NCBI GenBank assembly: GCA_005888075.1
Contig: VBKD01000111.1
Span: 1-5,216, forward strand
From: Chloroflexota bacterium
Lineage (GTDB): Bacteria; Chloroflexota; Dormibacteria; Dormibacterales; Dormibacteraceae
Length of the DNA stretch: 5,216 nucleotides
Reading direction: 5' to 3'
Notes under the pieces: model-generated
Databases searched by the model: none
The model's input: the letters and a program-made list of their open reading frames with translations, nothing else
What the model was told of the DNA's origin: nothing
Made by a program: the position numbers and the translations under genes
In this document: in pieces, positions 4,814-5,216 of the stretch
Position numbering within the stretch: position 1 is the first letter of the stretch
How the letters are laid out: every line of letters begins with the position of its first letter

Positions 4814-5216
4814 TTACGGTCGGCGGGAGCTCAGTACCTGCTCGATCTCCTTCTTGACCTGCTGGAGATCCATGAACTCCCTGTAGACCGAGGCGAACCG
4901 GATGTACGCGACCTCGTCCAGGTCACGCAGGCGGGTCATCACCATCTCTCCGATCTCCCCGCTGGGGATCTCGACCCGGCCTGAGCGCCGGAGCTCGGCC
5001 TCGATGTCGTCGACGATCGCCCGTAGCCGCTCCGGGGAGATGTCTCGCTTCTCGGTCGCCTTCTTCAGCCCGGTGAAGAGCTTCTGCGGGTCGAAGTCCT
5101 CGCGCCGCCCGTCCTTCTTGGTGACGAAGAACGGAACGGTTTCAATGCGCTCGTACGTGGTGAACCGCTGGCCGCACTGCAGGCACTCGCGCCTGCGGCG
5201 GATCGCCTCCCCGATC
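4814..5216 (-). CDS. nrdR: Transcriptional repressor NrdR, 5' end cut off
   Basis: NrdR is a zinc-ribbon and ATP-cone protein that represses ribonucleotide reductase genes by binding NrdR boxes when its cone is loaded with ATP and dATP. The visible frame gives 132 residues to the TAA at 4816-4814. Full-length family members are ~150, so about 20 N-terminal residues, including the first CxxC, lie outside the window. Seen: second zinc pair in RRRECLQCGQRFTTYER, then ATP-cone start VTKKDGRREDFDPQKLFTGLKKA, then EIPSGEIGEMVMTRLRDLDEVAYIRFASVYREF, the standard C-terminal cone signature. The C-terminus (QQVKKEIEQVLSSRRP) is ordinary. Its own control region lies beyond the window. It sits upstream of pgeF, as in various Gram-positive division-cluster neighbourhoods. 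Confidence 0.96.
   Translation of the reverse strand, partial: IGEAIRRRRECLQCGQRFTTYERIETVPFFVTKKDGRREDFDPQKLFTGLKKATEKRDISPERLRAIVDDIEAELRRSGRVEIPSGEIGEMVMTRLRDLDEVAYIRFASVYREFMDLQQVKKEIEQVLSSRRP

Overview
This high-GC window has all five recognised genes on the minus strand. Read in transcription order (right to left) they are nrdR (5' end cut off) - pgeF/ylmD - yggS/ylmE - yggT/ylmG - ileS (3' end cut off). It is the tail of the Gram-positive division-cluster neighbourhood, in which pgeF-yggS-(sepF)-yggT-(divIVA)-ileS is a common order. The GTG starts, the type-2 isoleucyl-tRNA synthetase and an ileS T-box leader that appears to act on translation point to a high-GC Gram-positive-like lineage: Actinobacteriota, or a Chloroflexota/Dormibacterota-type relative. 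The sequence alone does not settle which.

Layout. 1-2595: ileS without its last ~180 codons. 2596-2843: leader with a nearly complete T-box: Stem I with an AUC (Ile) specifier, Stem III, a textbook UGGU-bulge antisequestrator, and a mutually exclusive hairpin that covers the ileS Shine-Dalgarno. 2844-3092: yggT, a small two-helix membrane protein. 3095-3838: yggS, a PLP-binding homeostasis protein whose predicted N-terminus runs through a repeat. 3839-3928: remainder of intergenic module copy 2. 3929-4636: pgeF. 4637-4813: intergenic space holding module copy 1. 4814-5216: nrdR.

The least expected structure is a pair of ~150-160 nt modules, one directly after the nrdR stop and one directly after the pgeF stop. 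Each has the same ordered parts: 5 nt after the stop, a 13-bp hairpin starting ATGAG (two compensatory base-pair changes between copies); a second GC hairpin with a TTC loop; a short pyrimidine-rich stretch; about 45 nt of mostly diverged sequence; and a third hairpin within a 27-nt stretch identical in both copies. Copy 2 runs into the yggS reading frame.

Functionally the genes mix translation (ileS), PLP and amino-acid homeostasis (yggS), purine nucleoside salvage or peptidoglycan-linked chemistry (pgeF), membrane/division-associated YggT, and ribonucleotide-reductase repression (nrdR). sepF and divIVA, often found in this cluster, are absent from the interval. yggS and yggT are 2 nt apart and probably co-translated. 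ileS is set apart by its own tRNA-sensing leader and possibly its own promoter.
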